NCBI GenBank assembly: GCA_020161835.1 | Contig: JAIUNL010000016.1 | Coordinates: 1-64,000, forward strand | From: Bacteroidota bacterium | Lineage (GTDB): Bacteria; Bacteroidota; JABWAT01 | Reading direction: 5' to 3' | Length of the DNA: 64,000 nt | Shown: positions 26,527-36,112 of the stretch, one piece after another | Layout: every line of letters starts with the position of its first letter | Position numbering within the stretch: the stretch's first letter is position 1 | Translations under genes and position numbers: made by a program | The notes under the pieces: model-generated | Database searches by the model: none | Told to the model about the DNA's origin: nothing | Seen by the model: only the letters and a program-made list of their open reading frames with translations

Positions 26527-27270
26527 ATGAAAAACCTACTCACACTTTCAATATTTCTTCTCCTTTTTTCAACTTCCTTTTCCCAGACTAACTGGATGGT
26601 TATTGATAAAAAAAATGGAGGAAAGGATACCGTGTCTGTTGGGCAGATCAACAACATCACCTTTTTCCAATTGGCTAATTCAGTAAATGACATTGATGGT
26701 AATTTGTACCATACTGTGATTATTGGTAATCAGGAATGGACAGTTGAGAACCTCAGAGCAACCCATTTCAATGATGGAACACCAATTCCGAAGGTAACTG
26801 ATGGTGCTGTATGGACACAGCAGACTACCGGGGCAATGTGTGCCTACCAAAACAACGAAGGTAACGTTGAGACCTATGGCTATCTGTATAATGGTTTTTG
26901 TACAAGTTCCGGAAAATTGGCTCCGGTGAATGGTGGCTGGAGAGTTCCGACTTCAGCAGACTGGGCTACCCTTGTCGATTATATCGGGGGATCTGCAGAT
27001 GCAGGTTTAAAACTTAAAGCAACTTTCAGTTGGGCAAATGGTGGAAATGGCAATGATGTCTACGGCTTCAAAGCGTTTGGAGGCGGATATCGGTATTCTA
27101 TGACCGGCGCGTTCAGTAATCAGGGACTATATGGTTACTGGTGGAGTTCAACAAAGTATGCAATGAACGGATCTTATAACTTGATTTTATTTAAGCACCA
27201 AAATGAGTCTCAGATTAATGGAAATGACAAAAGAGATGGTTACTCTGTCCGGTTTGTCAGGGATCTTTAG
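26527..27270 (+). CDS. Secreted FISUMP-domain protein, paralogue of the preceding gene
   Basis: The 247-residue protein has the same plan as the upstream gene: signal peptide (to about residue 19), a short NWMVIDKKNGGKDTVSVG segment, and a FISUMP domain from VIIGNQEWTVENLRATHFND to YSVRFVRDL. The end of the domain reads GFKAFGGGYRYSMTGA, so the usual SALPGG block is partly lost. The two genes are clearly a tandem duplication. Confidence 0.82.
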   Translation: MKNLLTLSIFLLLFSTSFSQTNWMVIDKKNGGKDTVSVGQINNITFFQLANSVNDIDGNLYHTVIIGNQEWTVENLRATHFNDGTPIPKVTDGAVWTQQTTGAMCAYQNNEGNVETYGYLYNGFCTSSGKLAPVNGGWRVPTSADWATLVDYIGGSADAGLKLKATFSWANGGNGNDVYGFKAFGGGYRYSMTGAFSNQGLYGYWWSSTKYAMNGSYNLILFKHQNESQINGNDKRDGYSVRFVRDL

Positions 27271-27586
27271 CCTATTTGACCAAACCGTAACTCGTTGAGA
27301 GGATGTAGGAGGAGGGGCATAATTAAGGGCACGGAGCCGGCGAAATGAAGAGTTCCGAAATACTTTTACCTTTGAATAAAAGTACAGAAAAACCCTCCAC
27401 AAAACCTGCTTATATCCAGCTATGGCTGAAAAGTAACTGAGATAACAAATCCGTTTATGAAAAAAAGCCCGGGACAACAATACCGGCTCATTTCAAAAGA
27501 TGAAGCGTTTTGAATTGCCCAGTATAACCTGAAACCGATTTTGAGTGTGGGGTAGGATGGGGAATCGTTTGATTATTTTCCGTCAA
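27271..27586. other. Intergenic gap between FISUMP operons
   Basis: About 315 bases without a gene. An AT-only inverted repeat TACTTTTA (27361) with TAAAAGTA (27377) could be a weak terminator. The shared leader of the next gene starts at 27587. Confidence 0.4.
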
Positions 27587-27629
27587 TTGGATATTTTTTA
27601 TTCTCTTTGAATTTTGCTCAGGTCACAAA
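27587..27629 (+). promoter_or_regulatory. Leader shared with the paralogue at 318
   Basis: These 43 bases match 275-317 at 40 positions. They lie directly before the ATG and carry the same TTTGAATTTTGCTCAGG. None of the other PEGA paralogues has this leader, because they are internal operon genes or start after other sequence. Confidence 0.55.
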
Positions 27630-29696
27630 ATGAAATTCTACCTTATCGCCTTATCCCTTCTGATTTCCGGCCTGAGTTCAGCCCAGACACTTAAAGAATT
27701 CGACCTTCAGGAGATGAGTGAGCAGCAAATTCCCGTCTTTGTTGAACATCCCAACGAAGCAGCACTCATTTTTTACACAGCAATCAACGGGTTCACGGTT
27801 CAGTCTAACACGGGTGGGATTGTTAAAATCGAAAGTGAAGCTACCAAAGTAACGGTATTTCTAAAACCCGAACGCCAGATTCTAACGCTTAAAGCTCCCG
27901 GATTTATTGAGAAAAAACTGCCGGTTGAAACTCTTTCTGCAAAGCAAACAAAGTTTTACAGGGTAAATGGGAAAGAAGAAAGCTACAGTTCCGATAAAGG
28001 AAGTTATCAGATCAACACGGTTCCTGATGGCGTCATGCTAAAAATTGATGGCATTCCTTCCTTCCGTGAATTAACGCCCTTTGATCTGAAGGAGTTTGAA
28101 GCAAAAAAATATAGACTTAATCTGACAAAGCCCGATTACTACCCGTTAGATACACTCATTGAAATCAGACAGGGAATAAAGCAAAGTGGTGTTTTTAAAC
28201 TCCGGTCGATGTATGGTACGCTTTCAATCAAAACGCCGGTTGCTGTTAAGGCTAATCTAAATGACCAGACTTTGGATGTTGGTCCCGAACTGAATAACCA
28301 ACGATTAAGGGATGGTGTATATACGCTTACGGTAAATGATCCCCGGTTTTTCCCATATACAGAAAACATAACCATTTTATCTGGTCAAACAGCCATCAAA
28401 GAAATCCCTTTAAAATCTGTTTTTGGAACCCTGATTTTAAAATCCGCTATACCGGTTAAAGTGAAAATCAATGACCGATCAGAGGACATTGGATCGGAAC
28501 CCAAAACATTTTCCCTCAAAATCGGAGATTATACTCTATCAGTAAACGACCCGAGAGTTGATTCCTGGACTGAAAAAGTAGCTATTGGTTCAGGGGAAAC
28601 CAAAACCCTTGACTTACCCCTGGTAAAACGGGTGGGTTACCTTCAAATTCTTCATGCGGATGGGTTTACCCTGACTGTTGGCAGGGAAACCAAATCCAAG
28701 AAACCAGGTACCCAGCTCATTGAATTTTTTGAAGGCAGTTATTTGGCAGAAGTAAAACGACCTGGATTTCAGCCGGTTTTTTTTCCTTTTACCATAAAAA
28801 AAGGCGAAGTGATTAATTGGGAACCGGCATTTCAGGATGTTTCTGTACTCGTAAAACTTCAATCGGATCCTGAAGGTGCAACCGTTCAATATACCCGGAA
28901 TGGTGAGACCAAGCTTCTGGGGTTTACTCCGCTTGAAGAACAAATGGCTGTTGGTGAAGTTGAATTTCTTTTTAAACGTGATGGATATAAAGATTACCAA
29001 TTCAAAGCAACATTTGAGGAAGGAAAACCATTTTCAAGGAAAATAAATCTGGCGAATCCCGATGAATTTAATGTTAAAAATCTGAACAAAAAACCCATCG
29101 ACAAACCTGGTACATTAACTTACAATGGCTTCACCTACACAACTGTTTTAATTGGCAAACAGGAGTGGACGGTTGAAAACCTAAGAACAACTAAATACAA
29201 TGACGGAACACAGATTAAAAATTTAACAAAAAGCCCAGAGTGGACAAAAACAACCTCTGGTGCCTATTGTGCTTATGACGATAAAGAAAACAATGTGGAG
29301 AATTACGGATACTTATATAATTGGTATGCGGTAAATACTAGAAAATTAGCTCCTGATGGTTGGCGAGTACCATCGAATGATGACTGGGATTTACTGATGA
29401 CATCAGTTGGTGGAAGTTTAGTTGCTGGAAATAAATTAAAAGCAAAATCCGGGTGGTTTAATAATAGAAATTGTGCGGATGACTACGGATTCTGTGCCCT
29501 ACCAGGAGGCTACTGTAGCGACTTCAATGGAGCATTTCTCGGCCTAGGTAACTATGGAAACTGGTGGAGTTCGACTGTTTCCAATGAGAGTAACGCTTGG
29601 AGTCGCTACATAAACTACGATTACTCCAATGTGAGCAGGAACGTCGACGATAAAAAAAGTGGTTTTTCTGTTCGCCTTGTAAGAGATGTTCAATAA
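27630..29696 (+). CDS. Secreted PEGA-FISUMP protein with an extra repeat module
   Basis: The 688-residue protein has a signal peptide (to about residue 19), the conserved EMSEQQIPVFVEHPNEAA domain, PEGA-like repeats and a C-terminal FISUMP domain (from about residue 490). It is 68 residues longer than the copy at 318 because the middle module is duplicated. One copy starts YGTLSIKTPVAVKANLNDQ and the next FGTLILKSAIPVKVKINDR. The last 65 residues (from GFCALPGGYCSDFNGAF, DNA 29487-29693) are the hypervariable-looking part, with NWWSS and FSVRLVRD fixed. The stop overlaps the next start by one base (TAATG). Confidence 0.85.
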   Translation: MKFYLIALSLLISGLSSAQTLKEFDLQEMSEQQIPVFVEHPNEAALIFYTAINGFTVQSNTGGIVKIESEATKVTVFLKPERQILTLKAPGFIEKKLPVETLSAKQTKFYRVNGKEESYSSDKGSYQINTVPDGVMLKIDGIPSFRELTPFDLKEFEAKKYRLNLTKPDYYPLDTLIEIRQGIKQSGVFKLRSMYGTLSIKTPVAVKANLNDQTLDVGPELNNQRLRDGVYTLTVNDPRFFPYTENITILSGQTAIKEIPLKSVFGTLILKSAIPVKVKINDRSEDIGSEPKTFSLKIGDYTLSVNDPRVDSWTEKVAIGSGETKTLDLPLVKRVGYLQILHADGFTLTVGRETKSKKPGTQLIEFFEGSYLAEVKRPGFQPVFFPFTIKKGEVINWEPAFQDVSVLVKLQSDPEGATVQYTRNGETKLLGFTPLEEQMAVGEVEFLFKRDGYKDYQFKATFEEGKPFSRKINLANPDEFNVKNLNKKPIDKPGTLTYNGFTYTTVLIGKQEWTVENLRTTKYNDGTQIKNLTKSPEWTKTTSGAYCAYDDKENNVENYGYLYNWYAVNTRKLAPDGWRVPSNDDWDLLMTSVGGSLVAGNKLKAKSGWFNNRNCADDYGFCALPGGYCSDFNGAFLGLGNYGNWWSSTVSNESNAWSRYINYDYSNVSRNVDDKKSGFSVRLVRDVQ

Positions 29697-31534
29697 TGAA
29701 AAAACTACTTTTCCTATCACTCCTTTTTCTCCCAACTCTCCTCTTTTCCCAGACACTTAAAGAATTCGACCTGCAGGAAATGAGCGAGCAACAGATTCCG
29801 GTTTTTGTTGAACATCCCAACGAAGCAGCACTCATTTTTTACACCGCCATAAATGGGTTCACTGTTGAATCCAACACTGGAGGCGTCGTAAGTACCCAAA
29901 GTGAAGGTTCAAAGTTTACCGCATTTCTTAAACCCGAACGCCAGATTTTAACTCTTAAAGCTCCCGGCTTTATTGAGAAGAAAATGGCGTTAGAGAATAT
30001 GTCTGCCAAACAGGCAAAATTTTACCGGGTGAATGAACAGGAAAATACCTACACCACTGAAACCGGTTTCTTCAAAGTTCAAACCCAGCCTGAAGGAGCA
30101 TTGATGAAAATTGAAGGATTCCCAACCTTCAAACAATGGACTCCGTGTGAACTAAAGGACTTTAAAGCGGGAAAATACCGGATTAACCTGACCAAACCTG
30201 ATTATTACCCGCTTGATACTTTGATTGAAATCAGGCCGGGGATGAAGCAAAACGGACTTTTTATATTAAAAAGTATGTACGGCACCTTGTCAATCATGGC
30301 CAGTTTACCAGTAAAAGTAAAAGTTGGTAACCAAACCATTGATGCCAGTACGGATCTCACTAATCTTCGGCTCAGGGATGGGTCTTATGATCTCTCAGTG
30401 AACGATCCCCGTTTTGATCCGTACCGGGAAACGGTTTTTGTCGAATCGGGCAAAACCAAAATTCTGGATCTGCCTTTGGTAAAGCGAGCTGGGTTCTTGC
30501 AGATCATGCATGCAGAGGGATTTGACGTAGCAGTTAACGGGGAAACCCGTATCAAAAAACCGGGAACCCAGCTTCTTGAGTTTTTTGAAGGTAGTTACCG
30601 TGCAGAAATAAAACGACCCGGGTTTCAGCCAGTGACCTTTTCATTTACGATTAAAAAGGGCGATGTAATAAACTGGGAACCTGTATTTACAGCAGTTACA
30701 GTTAAAGTAAAACTGGAAACTGATCCGGCCGGAGCAATGGTTTCGTTGATTCGAAATGGGGAAGAAGAACCTTTGGGATTTACTCCACTTGAAGAACAAA
30801 TTGCTGTTGGGGATGTAGAATTTCTTGTTAAACGGGACGGATATAAGGATTACCAGTTCAAGGCCACACTTGAGGAAGGAAAACCTTTCCAAAGAACAAT
30901 TAACCTTGTAAACCCAACACTCGGTAATTACAAAGCTATAAGCGGAATCAAATACGGATCTCTGGAATACAATGGGTTCACATATAAAACTGTAGTCATT
31001 GGCAATCAGGAATGGACTATTGAGAATTTGCGGACAACCCGATACAACGACGGGACTTCAATTCCCAAAATAACCGGTACCAATGACTGGGCAAACGATA
31101 GAAAAGGCGCCTATTGTGCGTATGACAACGATGAAAGTAAGGTTGCCTCTTATGGATATTTGTACAACTGGCATGCAGTGAATACAGGAAAACTGGCTCC
31201 AAAAGCCGGTGGCTGGCGGGTACCAACGGATGCAGACTGGACGAAATTAACTGATTATGTTGGAAGCAATGCCGGAAGGGAATTGAGAGCAAAGACAGGT
31301 TGGTCGAGAAACACAGGAACAGATAACTTCGGCTTCAGCGCCCTTCCGGGTGGTTACCGTAACTACTATGGATACTTCAACAGCTTTGGCGGCAGCGGCA
31401 ACTGGTGGAGTTCCTCTGCCTACGATACAGATGACGTCTGGACCCGCGGCATGAACTACAATAGCACCGACGTGCTCAGAAATTACGACAATAATAGATT
31501 CGGGTTTTCTGTTCTTCTGGTCAGGGATATGTGA
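29696..31534 (+). CDS. Secreted PEGA-FISUMP protein
   Basis: The 612-residue protein starts MKKLLFLSLLFLPTLLFSQ (signal peptide). It has the shared N-terminal domain, PEGA-like modules with QPEGALMKIEG and DPAGAMVSLIRNG, and a FISUMP domain from VVIGNQEWTIENLRTTRYND. In the final segment (DNA 31331-31531) 15 of the 16 codons between the PGG and WW blocks end in C or T. The end reads FSVLLVRDM, where most paralogues have FSVRLVRD. It is translationally coupled to the gene before it. Confidence 0.85.
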   Translation: MKKLLFLSLLFLPTLLFSQTLKEFDLQEMSEQQIPVFVEHPNEAALIFYTAINGFTVESNTGGVVSTQSEGSKFTAFLKPERQILTLKAPGFIEKKMALENMSAKQAKFYRVNEQENTYTTETGFFKVQTQPEGALMKIEGFPTFKQWTPCELKDFKAGKYRINLTKPDYYPLDTLIEIRPGMKQNGLFILKSMYGTLSIMASLPVKVKVGNQTIDASTDLTNLRLRDGSYDLSVNDPRFDPYRETVFVESGKTKILDLPLVKRAGFLQIMHAEGFDVAVNGETRIKKPGTQLLEFFEGSYRAEIKRPGFQPVTFSFTIKKGDVINWEPVFTAVTVKVKLETDPAGAMVSLIRNGEEEPLGFTPLEEQIAVGDVEFLVKRDGYKDYQFKATLEEGKPFQRTINLVNPTLGNYKAISGIKYGSLEYNGFTYKTVVIGNQEWTIENLRTTRYNDGTSIPKITGTNDWANDRKGAYCAYDNDESKVASYGYLYNWHAVNTGKLAPKAGGWRVPTDADWTKLTDYVGSNAGRELRAKTGWSRNTGTDNFGFSALPGGYRNYYGYFNSFGGSGNWWSSSAYDTDDVWTRGMNYNSTDVLRNYDNNRFGFSVLLVRDM

Positions 31535-31633
31535 CTAACCCGTTGCGGTGGCTTCGAGTGTGCTTCGACAGTTCGGCAAGCTCAATTACCACCAGCTCAG
31601 CAACCACCTCAGCGGTTACTTAATCTCTTCTTT

Positions 31634-32368
31634 TTATTTCAAATTCTCAATTTTCTTCACTCTCACCCAGACCAATGCTGTTTTGTACTGGGTATTTACC
31701 CACCGACCCAGAACGGTGATTCCTGTTAAACGGTGATTAAACCGGAGCCGGGTAACGCCTTCAAGATCATCTTTCATCTCAGACCGGTTTAAAATCTTTA
31801 CTTCAGCTAATTCAAGCTGATAATGTTGAACGGCTGCCAGAATGGCCCGGTCTTCAGCTACCCGCCAGGCATCATTTTCATTGTATTTGATGGTAAAACT
31901 TCCAACTCCGTAAAAAAAGTCCTCATCATGCCAGGCAGTAGAGTCCGTCCAGGATTGTTTTGGGTAGGTTGTCAGTTTTTGCCAGTCAAAAATTCCGGCA
32001 GTATCCGGTGAAAAAGAATATAATTCAATATATTCATTTTGAAACTGATTGGTGCCAAACCGGTCAATACTTACCAATTTGGGTTGAATGGAATCTGCCA
32101 GTGGGGATGAAAACTCAAACTGGTAATCAGAATTCCGCCTGTCATCCGGATTTTTAGATTGATGATTCCAGTACTCAACATTGCCTGTTAATCCTGCAGA
32201 AGTGAAAACACTCCATCTCACCGAGGCATCATAGTTGGGAGTAGTTGTCTGGTAAGAATAACCGGTGATGCAGGGAAGGGAGTCGGGTGGGAAGAAAAAC
32301 CAACGGGGATATTTTCCGGTATCCCCGCTGGAAGTTAAAATCTGAAAGAGAGCAAGAAGCAGAATCAA
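31634..32368 (-). CDS. Hypothetical exported protein, second gene of a minus-strand pair
   Basis: The 244-residue protein starts at a TTG that overlaps the stop of the LPP20-like gene (CCTTGATT), so it is coupled to that gene. The N-terminus is short and hydrophobic (MILLLALFQILTSS), a possible signal peptide. The body has the pattern EDRAILAAVQHYQLELAEVK followed by beta segments ending ALVWVRVKKIENL, which resembles LPP20/FlgT-like folds where an Ala-rich helix precedes strands. I do not recognise the family with certainty. The pair points away from the plus-strand operon. Confidence 0.6.
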   Translation of the reverse strand: MILLLALFQILTSSGDTGKYPRWFFFPPDSLPCITGYSYQTTTPNYDASVRWSVFTSAGLTGNVEYWNHQSKNPDDRRNSDYQFEFSSPLADSIQPKLVSIDRFGTNQFQNEYIELYSFSPDTAGIFDWQKLTTYPKQSWTDSTAWHDEDFFYGVGSFTIKYNENDAWRVAEDRAILAAVQHYQLELAEVKILNRSEMKDDLEGVTRLRFNHRLTGITVLGRWVNTQYKTALVWVRVKKIENLK

Positions 32369-32961
32369 GGTTTGGCTTTGCCTGCTTCGTATTCTTTAAC
32401 TTCATTATTCAATTCTTCGTAAGCTTTTGAAGCCCGGAAACGTTCATAAAGAAGAGGTTGGTTTTTCATTTCATCATTAAGTGATTGAACCAATGCTTTT
32501 GGGGAGATAATCTGAATAACACCGGCTCTTACCTTTTTGTCATCCATTTCAAGATATTTTGTCTTTTTGGTAATCACACCTTTCATAACCTGAACGGCAA
32601 TTTGTTTGGTTGCCTGTGAATAAGCTTCATTGATTTCTGCCTTTTCATTGCTCGAAATTTCCTCAGAAAACTTTTTGCGTAAGTCAGAAACCTTTAGTTC
32701 AAGGGCCTGGGCCAATTTACCATTGGCATCCATGATGGCTTTTTCTTTTGCCAGATCCTGACGGCTGCTAACCCCTTCACCTAACGAGGCAACAACCCCG
32801 TCTTCAGTATAATTATTGACCATTTCCTGTAAATCACCAAATGGATCATCCATCACTTTGCTGATTTCATTGCTGGGTTGGGCAGGTCCCGAGCTGCCGC
32901 AGGAATAAAACAGACCAAAAGACAAGACAAGGACTGCAAGTGCTGACAGACGAAGTTTCAT
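32365..32961 (-). CDS. LPP20-like lipoprotein
   Basis: The 198-residue protein has a lipoprotein signal ending LFYSCGSS (Cys21). The rest resembles the LPP20 family: VASLGEGVSSRQDLAKEKAI is the typical G-G-S-....-A..KA.. stretch, followed by long helices and VRAGVIQIISPK. LPP20 proteins are outer-membrane lipoproteins of unclear function in Gram-negative bacteria. Another LPP20-like protein lies at 4512. It is co-transcribed with the gene at 31634. Confidence 0.7.
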   Translation of the reverse strand: MKLRLSALAVLVLSFGLFYSCGSSGPAQPSNEISKVMDDPFGDLQEMVNNYTEDGVVASLGEGVSSRQDLAKEKAIMDANGKLAQALELKVSDLRKKFSEEISSNEKAEINEAYSQATKQIAVQVMKGVITKKTKYLEMDDKKVRAGVIQIISPKALVQSLNDEMKNQPLLYERFRASKAYEELNNEVKEYEAGKAKP

Positions 32962-33219
32962 TGAGCTACCTTTCTGGTTATTGAACTTATTACTTTGGTC
33001 ATGTCAATATAATGAAAATTATTTTACTGAAGAAACCAAGGTTTATTAATTTCCGGTTATAAATTCGGAATCTTTCTAAAAGGCACAGTTTAAACCATAC
33101 TACGGCCTGACTTTGTTTTTCTGGATTAGGGAAAAGAAGCTCAACCGGTTGATTTTAAACAGTATTTAAGGTAAAATTGGTTTTTGGTATTAAGTTGGTT
33201 TTAAGGAGTAATTGAAAAA

Positions 33220-34743
33220 ATGATGCCCGTAGTAAAAATTGTTTTAATTACAACGAGTCTGGGATTGTTTTTTTCTGCCTCCCTGATGGCTCAGACTGAA
33301 CTTGAAATCCGTACCGGTGATTACCTGACTGGAGAGGCTTTCATCGTTGACGGAAATGAAGCATCCGCCAAAGAGATGGCCAAGAAAGATCTTGTTCAAT
33401 CCATCTTCCAAACAGTTGTCATGAATCAGGTTTATGAAATCAATGAAAATAATAATTCCATTTCTGACAAACTGAATATCAATCTGGAATCGTTTTCGAG
33501 CATTAATCTGGGTGGAATCCGGTTTTTATCCTACAAGAACAAAGAAGACAAACCCGTCATGAAAGCCTTCATTTCTGTTGAAGATTATCAGGCATCAGTA
33601 AAGAAATCAGCAGATGAAACTGTTTCTATTTTAAAAACGGCAGATCAAACAGAAAAAACAAATGGACTGGCAGATGCTTCATTGCTTTATTATGACGCCT
33701 GGTTAAAAACTTTTTCTGTTCCTGATCTGATCCGGTATAAACCTGCAGATTCACCTGATACGGTTATTGCCAAAACCTATATCCGGAAAAAACTAACCGA
33801 CTTTCTCAATGGCATCAAAATTGAAAATGCCGGAATAGCTGAAGAAATGGAAGCTCATTATACGGCCCAGGTCAGGGGTTGGTACAGCGGGAAGCTTGTT
33901 AGGAATCTGAGAATCGCCTCAAGGGATCCGTCAATTGATGCTAAACCAATTATTGATGGTTCAGGTAAACTGCATATTCACAGAATACCCGGTTCACCCA
34001 CCGAAACCATTGAATTGATTTTACTTCCGCCTTTACCTGAAAATGATCAGGCGGCGGCAAGAATTGAAGCAACCAATTCACTTCTTGCGTCCAGAAAAAT
34101 TGATATTGACTATCTGCCCATCATTGCCATGGATTTCAGAATAGATGGAAAATCTGACGGGTATCTTGATTTTACTCCACAGATCCGGAATTTCAGCATC
34201 AGCAAACTGGAATGGGATTTCGGAGATGGTTATCAGGCCATTGAACCCAGACCTTCACATAAATTTGAAAAAAATGCCACTTACAAAGTTACCCTGACTG
34301 TAAATGGTGAGTACAAAGTCATCAAGGAAATTGATCAGACCGGAAAGGTTTTTTCTTCAAAGCGAACATTGGAACCCAGAAAAACCCCGCACCCTGACAA
34401 GCCCATTGAACTTTTCCCTTCACCTACACCCTCTTCTGGCATGGCAAAAGGAAATACTTTCCAGAAAGTTAAAAAGGATCTTGCTGCATTGTCGGATGGG
34501 GATCTCCTGTTCGACTATCTGAATTCAGCAAAAAATACAGGCCGGCTCACTTTCGGCAAAGAATCTCAATTTATCAGACCCGATGATTGCCTGATTGCTG
34601 CTGTTGACAGTAAAACCAGGCAGGTGCTCGCTGTTCTTGAAAAGCAGGGTACAGGTTGGGTGAACCAAAAAAATAATCAGGAAATCAGATCGGTCTCAGA
34701 CCAGTTTAAAGGACAAATTGTTATATGGGTACAGGTTTTTTAA
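33220..34743 (+). CDS. Secreted LPP20-like protein with PKD domain
   Basis: The 507-residue protein starts at ATG 33220 after AAGGAG and has a signal peptide ending LMAQ. Residues about 22-125 show the LPP20-like pattern (GEAFIVDGNEASAKEMAKKD). A PKD-like domain lies at about 305-370 (LEWDFGDGYQAIEPRPSH). The C-terminal 100 residues include a charged linker with PHPDKPIELFPSP and a small domain ending GQIVIWVQVF. The next gene starts inside its last codons. A role in the cell envelope is inferred from the domains only. Confidence 0.65.
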   Translation: MMPVVKIVLITTSLGLFFSASLMAQTELEIRTGDYLTGEAFIVDGNEASAKEMAKKDLVQSIFQTVVMNQVYEINENNNSISDKLNINLESFSSINLGGIRFLSYKNKEDKPVMKAFISVEDYQASVKKSADETVSILKTADQTEKTNGLADASLLYYDAWLKTFSVPDLIRYKPADSPDTVIAKTYIRKKLTDFLNGIKIENAGIAEEMEAHYTAQVRGWYSGKLVRNLRIASRDPSIDAKPIIDGSGKLHIHRIPGSPTETIELILLPPLPENDQAAARIEATNSLLASRKIDIDYLPIIAMDFRIDGKSDGYLDFTPQIRNFSISKLEWDFGDGYQAIEPRPSHKFEKNATYKVTLTVNGEYKVIKEIDQTGKVFSSKRTLEPRKTPHPDKPIELFPSPTPSSGMAKGNTFQKVKKDLAALSDGDLLFDYLNSAKNTGRLTFGKESQFIRPDDCLIAAVDSKTRQVLAVLEKQGTGWVNQKNNQEIRSVSDQFKGQIVIWVQVF

Positions 34744-35702
34744 AAAATTCAATTCTGGCTGGTTTCATTCTGAGTCTGGCTTCTTTAAGTTTTGCACAAA
34801 ATAAAGTTGCGCTGAAAATTAAACATTTCAGTAACACTTCAGCCCGGGTAAAAGCAGAAGAAGTGTCCAACCGCCTTCTGAATGAAATCAATGAGGCTTA
34901 CGCAACAAAGCGTGCACCCAATTTTTCAGATCCGTCTATTCCGGACACAGCAAGAAATAATATTCAGGCGATTTGGGATAACAAACCGTTTATTTGTCCG
35001 GAACCCCAGTTGTTTCTTTCTGCAGTCAGGCGGATGAATGGTGAATTTGAAGTGAGAGGAATTCCGCTTCTGTTTGGCAAAGCGGATGATCCGGATAAAT
35101 CGTTTGAGGAAGGATTGCTGGTCTTTTCTTCGGATGGAAGTCTTCAGAACTTTTATCTTGGGTTACCAGAGCATCAATATAAACAGGTTATGGCCGGGCT
35201 GGATATCCAGGATCTGAGACGGCGCCAGATTATTCTGGATTTTGTTGAAAACTTCAGAACATCTTACAACCGGAAGGATATTCAGTTTCTGGAAAAGGTC
35301 TTTAGTGATAATGCCCTGATTATTGTGGGTCACGTGGTCAAAGAAACCAAAACCGATGCTGAATTCATGAATAAAAGCCTCACATCCCAGAAGGTTGAAC
35401 TTCTGCGGCTGAACAAAAGGCAATATCTTGACGGACTGACAAAGGTTTTCACAAAGAATGCCTTTATCAAAATTGGGTTTGATGATATTCAGATTTACCA
35501 GCATAAAAGCAAATCCGATTTTTATGGAGTTAACCTGCTCCAGCGCTGGACGTCTTCGGGATACTCAGACAGCGGGTATCTATTTCTGCTGATCGACTTC
35601 CGGAATGAAAAAGAACCTTTGGTTTGGGTGAGATCCTGGCAACCCACCGAGTTTACAAAGAAAGAAGAAGTACTCTCCCTCGATCAGTTTATTCTGCAGT
35701 AG
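34725..35702 (+). CDS. Secreted protein with SnoaL/NTF2-like domain
   Basis: The 325-residue protein has a signal peptide ending SFAQ and overlaps the PKD-protein gene by 19 bases. Residues about 170-320 look like a nuclear-transport-factor-2/SnoaL-like fold: IILDFVENFRTSYNRKDIQF, then LEKVFSDNALIIVGHVV, and a strand-rich end with GYLFLLIDFRNEKEP. The first half is of unknown fold. No enzyme activity can be assigned; this fold is used for both catalysis and binding. Confidence 0.65.
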   Translation: MGTGFLKNSILAGFILSLASLSFAQNKVALKIKHFSNTSARVKAEEVSNRLLNEINEAYATKRAPNFSDPSIPDTARNNIQAIWDNKPFICPEPQLFLSAVRRMNGEFEVRGIPLLFGKADDPDKSFEEGLLVFSSDGSLQNFYLGLPEHQYKQVMAGLDIQDLRRRQIILDFVENFRTSYNRKDIQFLEKVFSDNALIIVGHVVKETKTDAEFMNKSLTSQKVELLRLNKRQYLDGLTKVFTKNAFIKIGFDDIQIYQHKSKSDFYGVNLLQRWTSSGYSDSGYLFLLIDFRNEKEPLVWVRSWQPTEFTKKEEVLSLDQFILQ

Positions 35703-35789
35703 GGGTGGGGGTACATTTTTTACCACAAAGAACACGAAACTGGAAAATGAACCTAAAGAAATTTGGTTTTGATTTAAGATTTCGATAGT

Positions 35790-35831
35790 CCCCCTTTGAA
35801 GGGGGCGTTCGTCCCTGTTTTCGGACGAACG
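35790..35831. terminator. Paired hairpins after the PKD/SnoaL operon
   Basis: CCCCC(tttgaa)GGGGG at about 35790-35805 and CGTTCGTCC(ctgttttc)GGACGAACG at 35806-35831 lie about 90 bases after the operon stop. They are strong stems without a T-run, so they may end transcription or be a repeat. Confidence 0.5.
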
Positions 35832-35906
35832 GGGGATGTTCCGGAATGCAGGACGAAATAGCAAAATTCTTTTGGGTTAAAACCCAAGCCTTTTAAATTC
35901 TATCTT

Positions 35907-35976
35907 CCGTCAGCTAAAGTAGACGGCAAAAAAAGGGATTTATATCATAATAATTGCCGTCTGCTTTAGCTGACGG
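35907..35976. repeat. Long inverted repeat
   Basis: Arms 35907-35929 and 35954-35976 (CCGTCAGCTAAAGTAGACGG and its complement, 23 bases with one mismatch) enclose 24 AT-rich bases. Such CCGTCAGCTAAAG sequences look like a genomic palindromic repeat or the core of a miniature element rather than a terminator. Confidence 0.5.
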
Positions 35977-36112
35977 ATCTGAAATGCTTGATTGCAAAAA
36001 TCGTCCGGGCAATTAATTAAGGAAAATCACAATCTTAATTCCGGACGAAACAGGAAAAACTCTACAACAGATTCTATTTTTTTACTTTAAACATCAAATC
36101 TTAAATCCTGAT

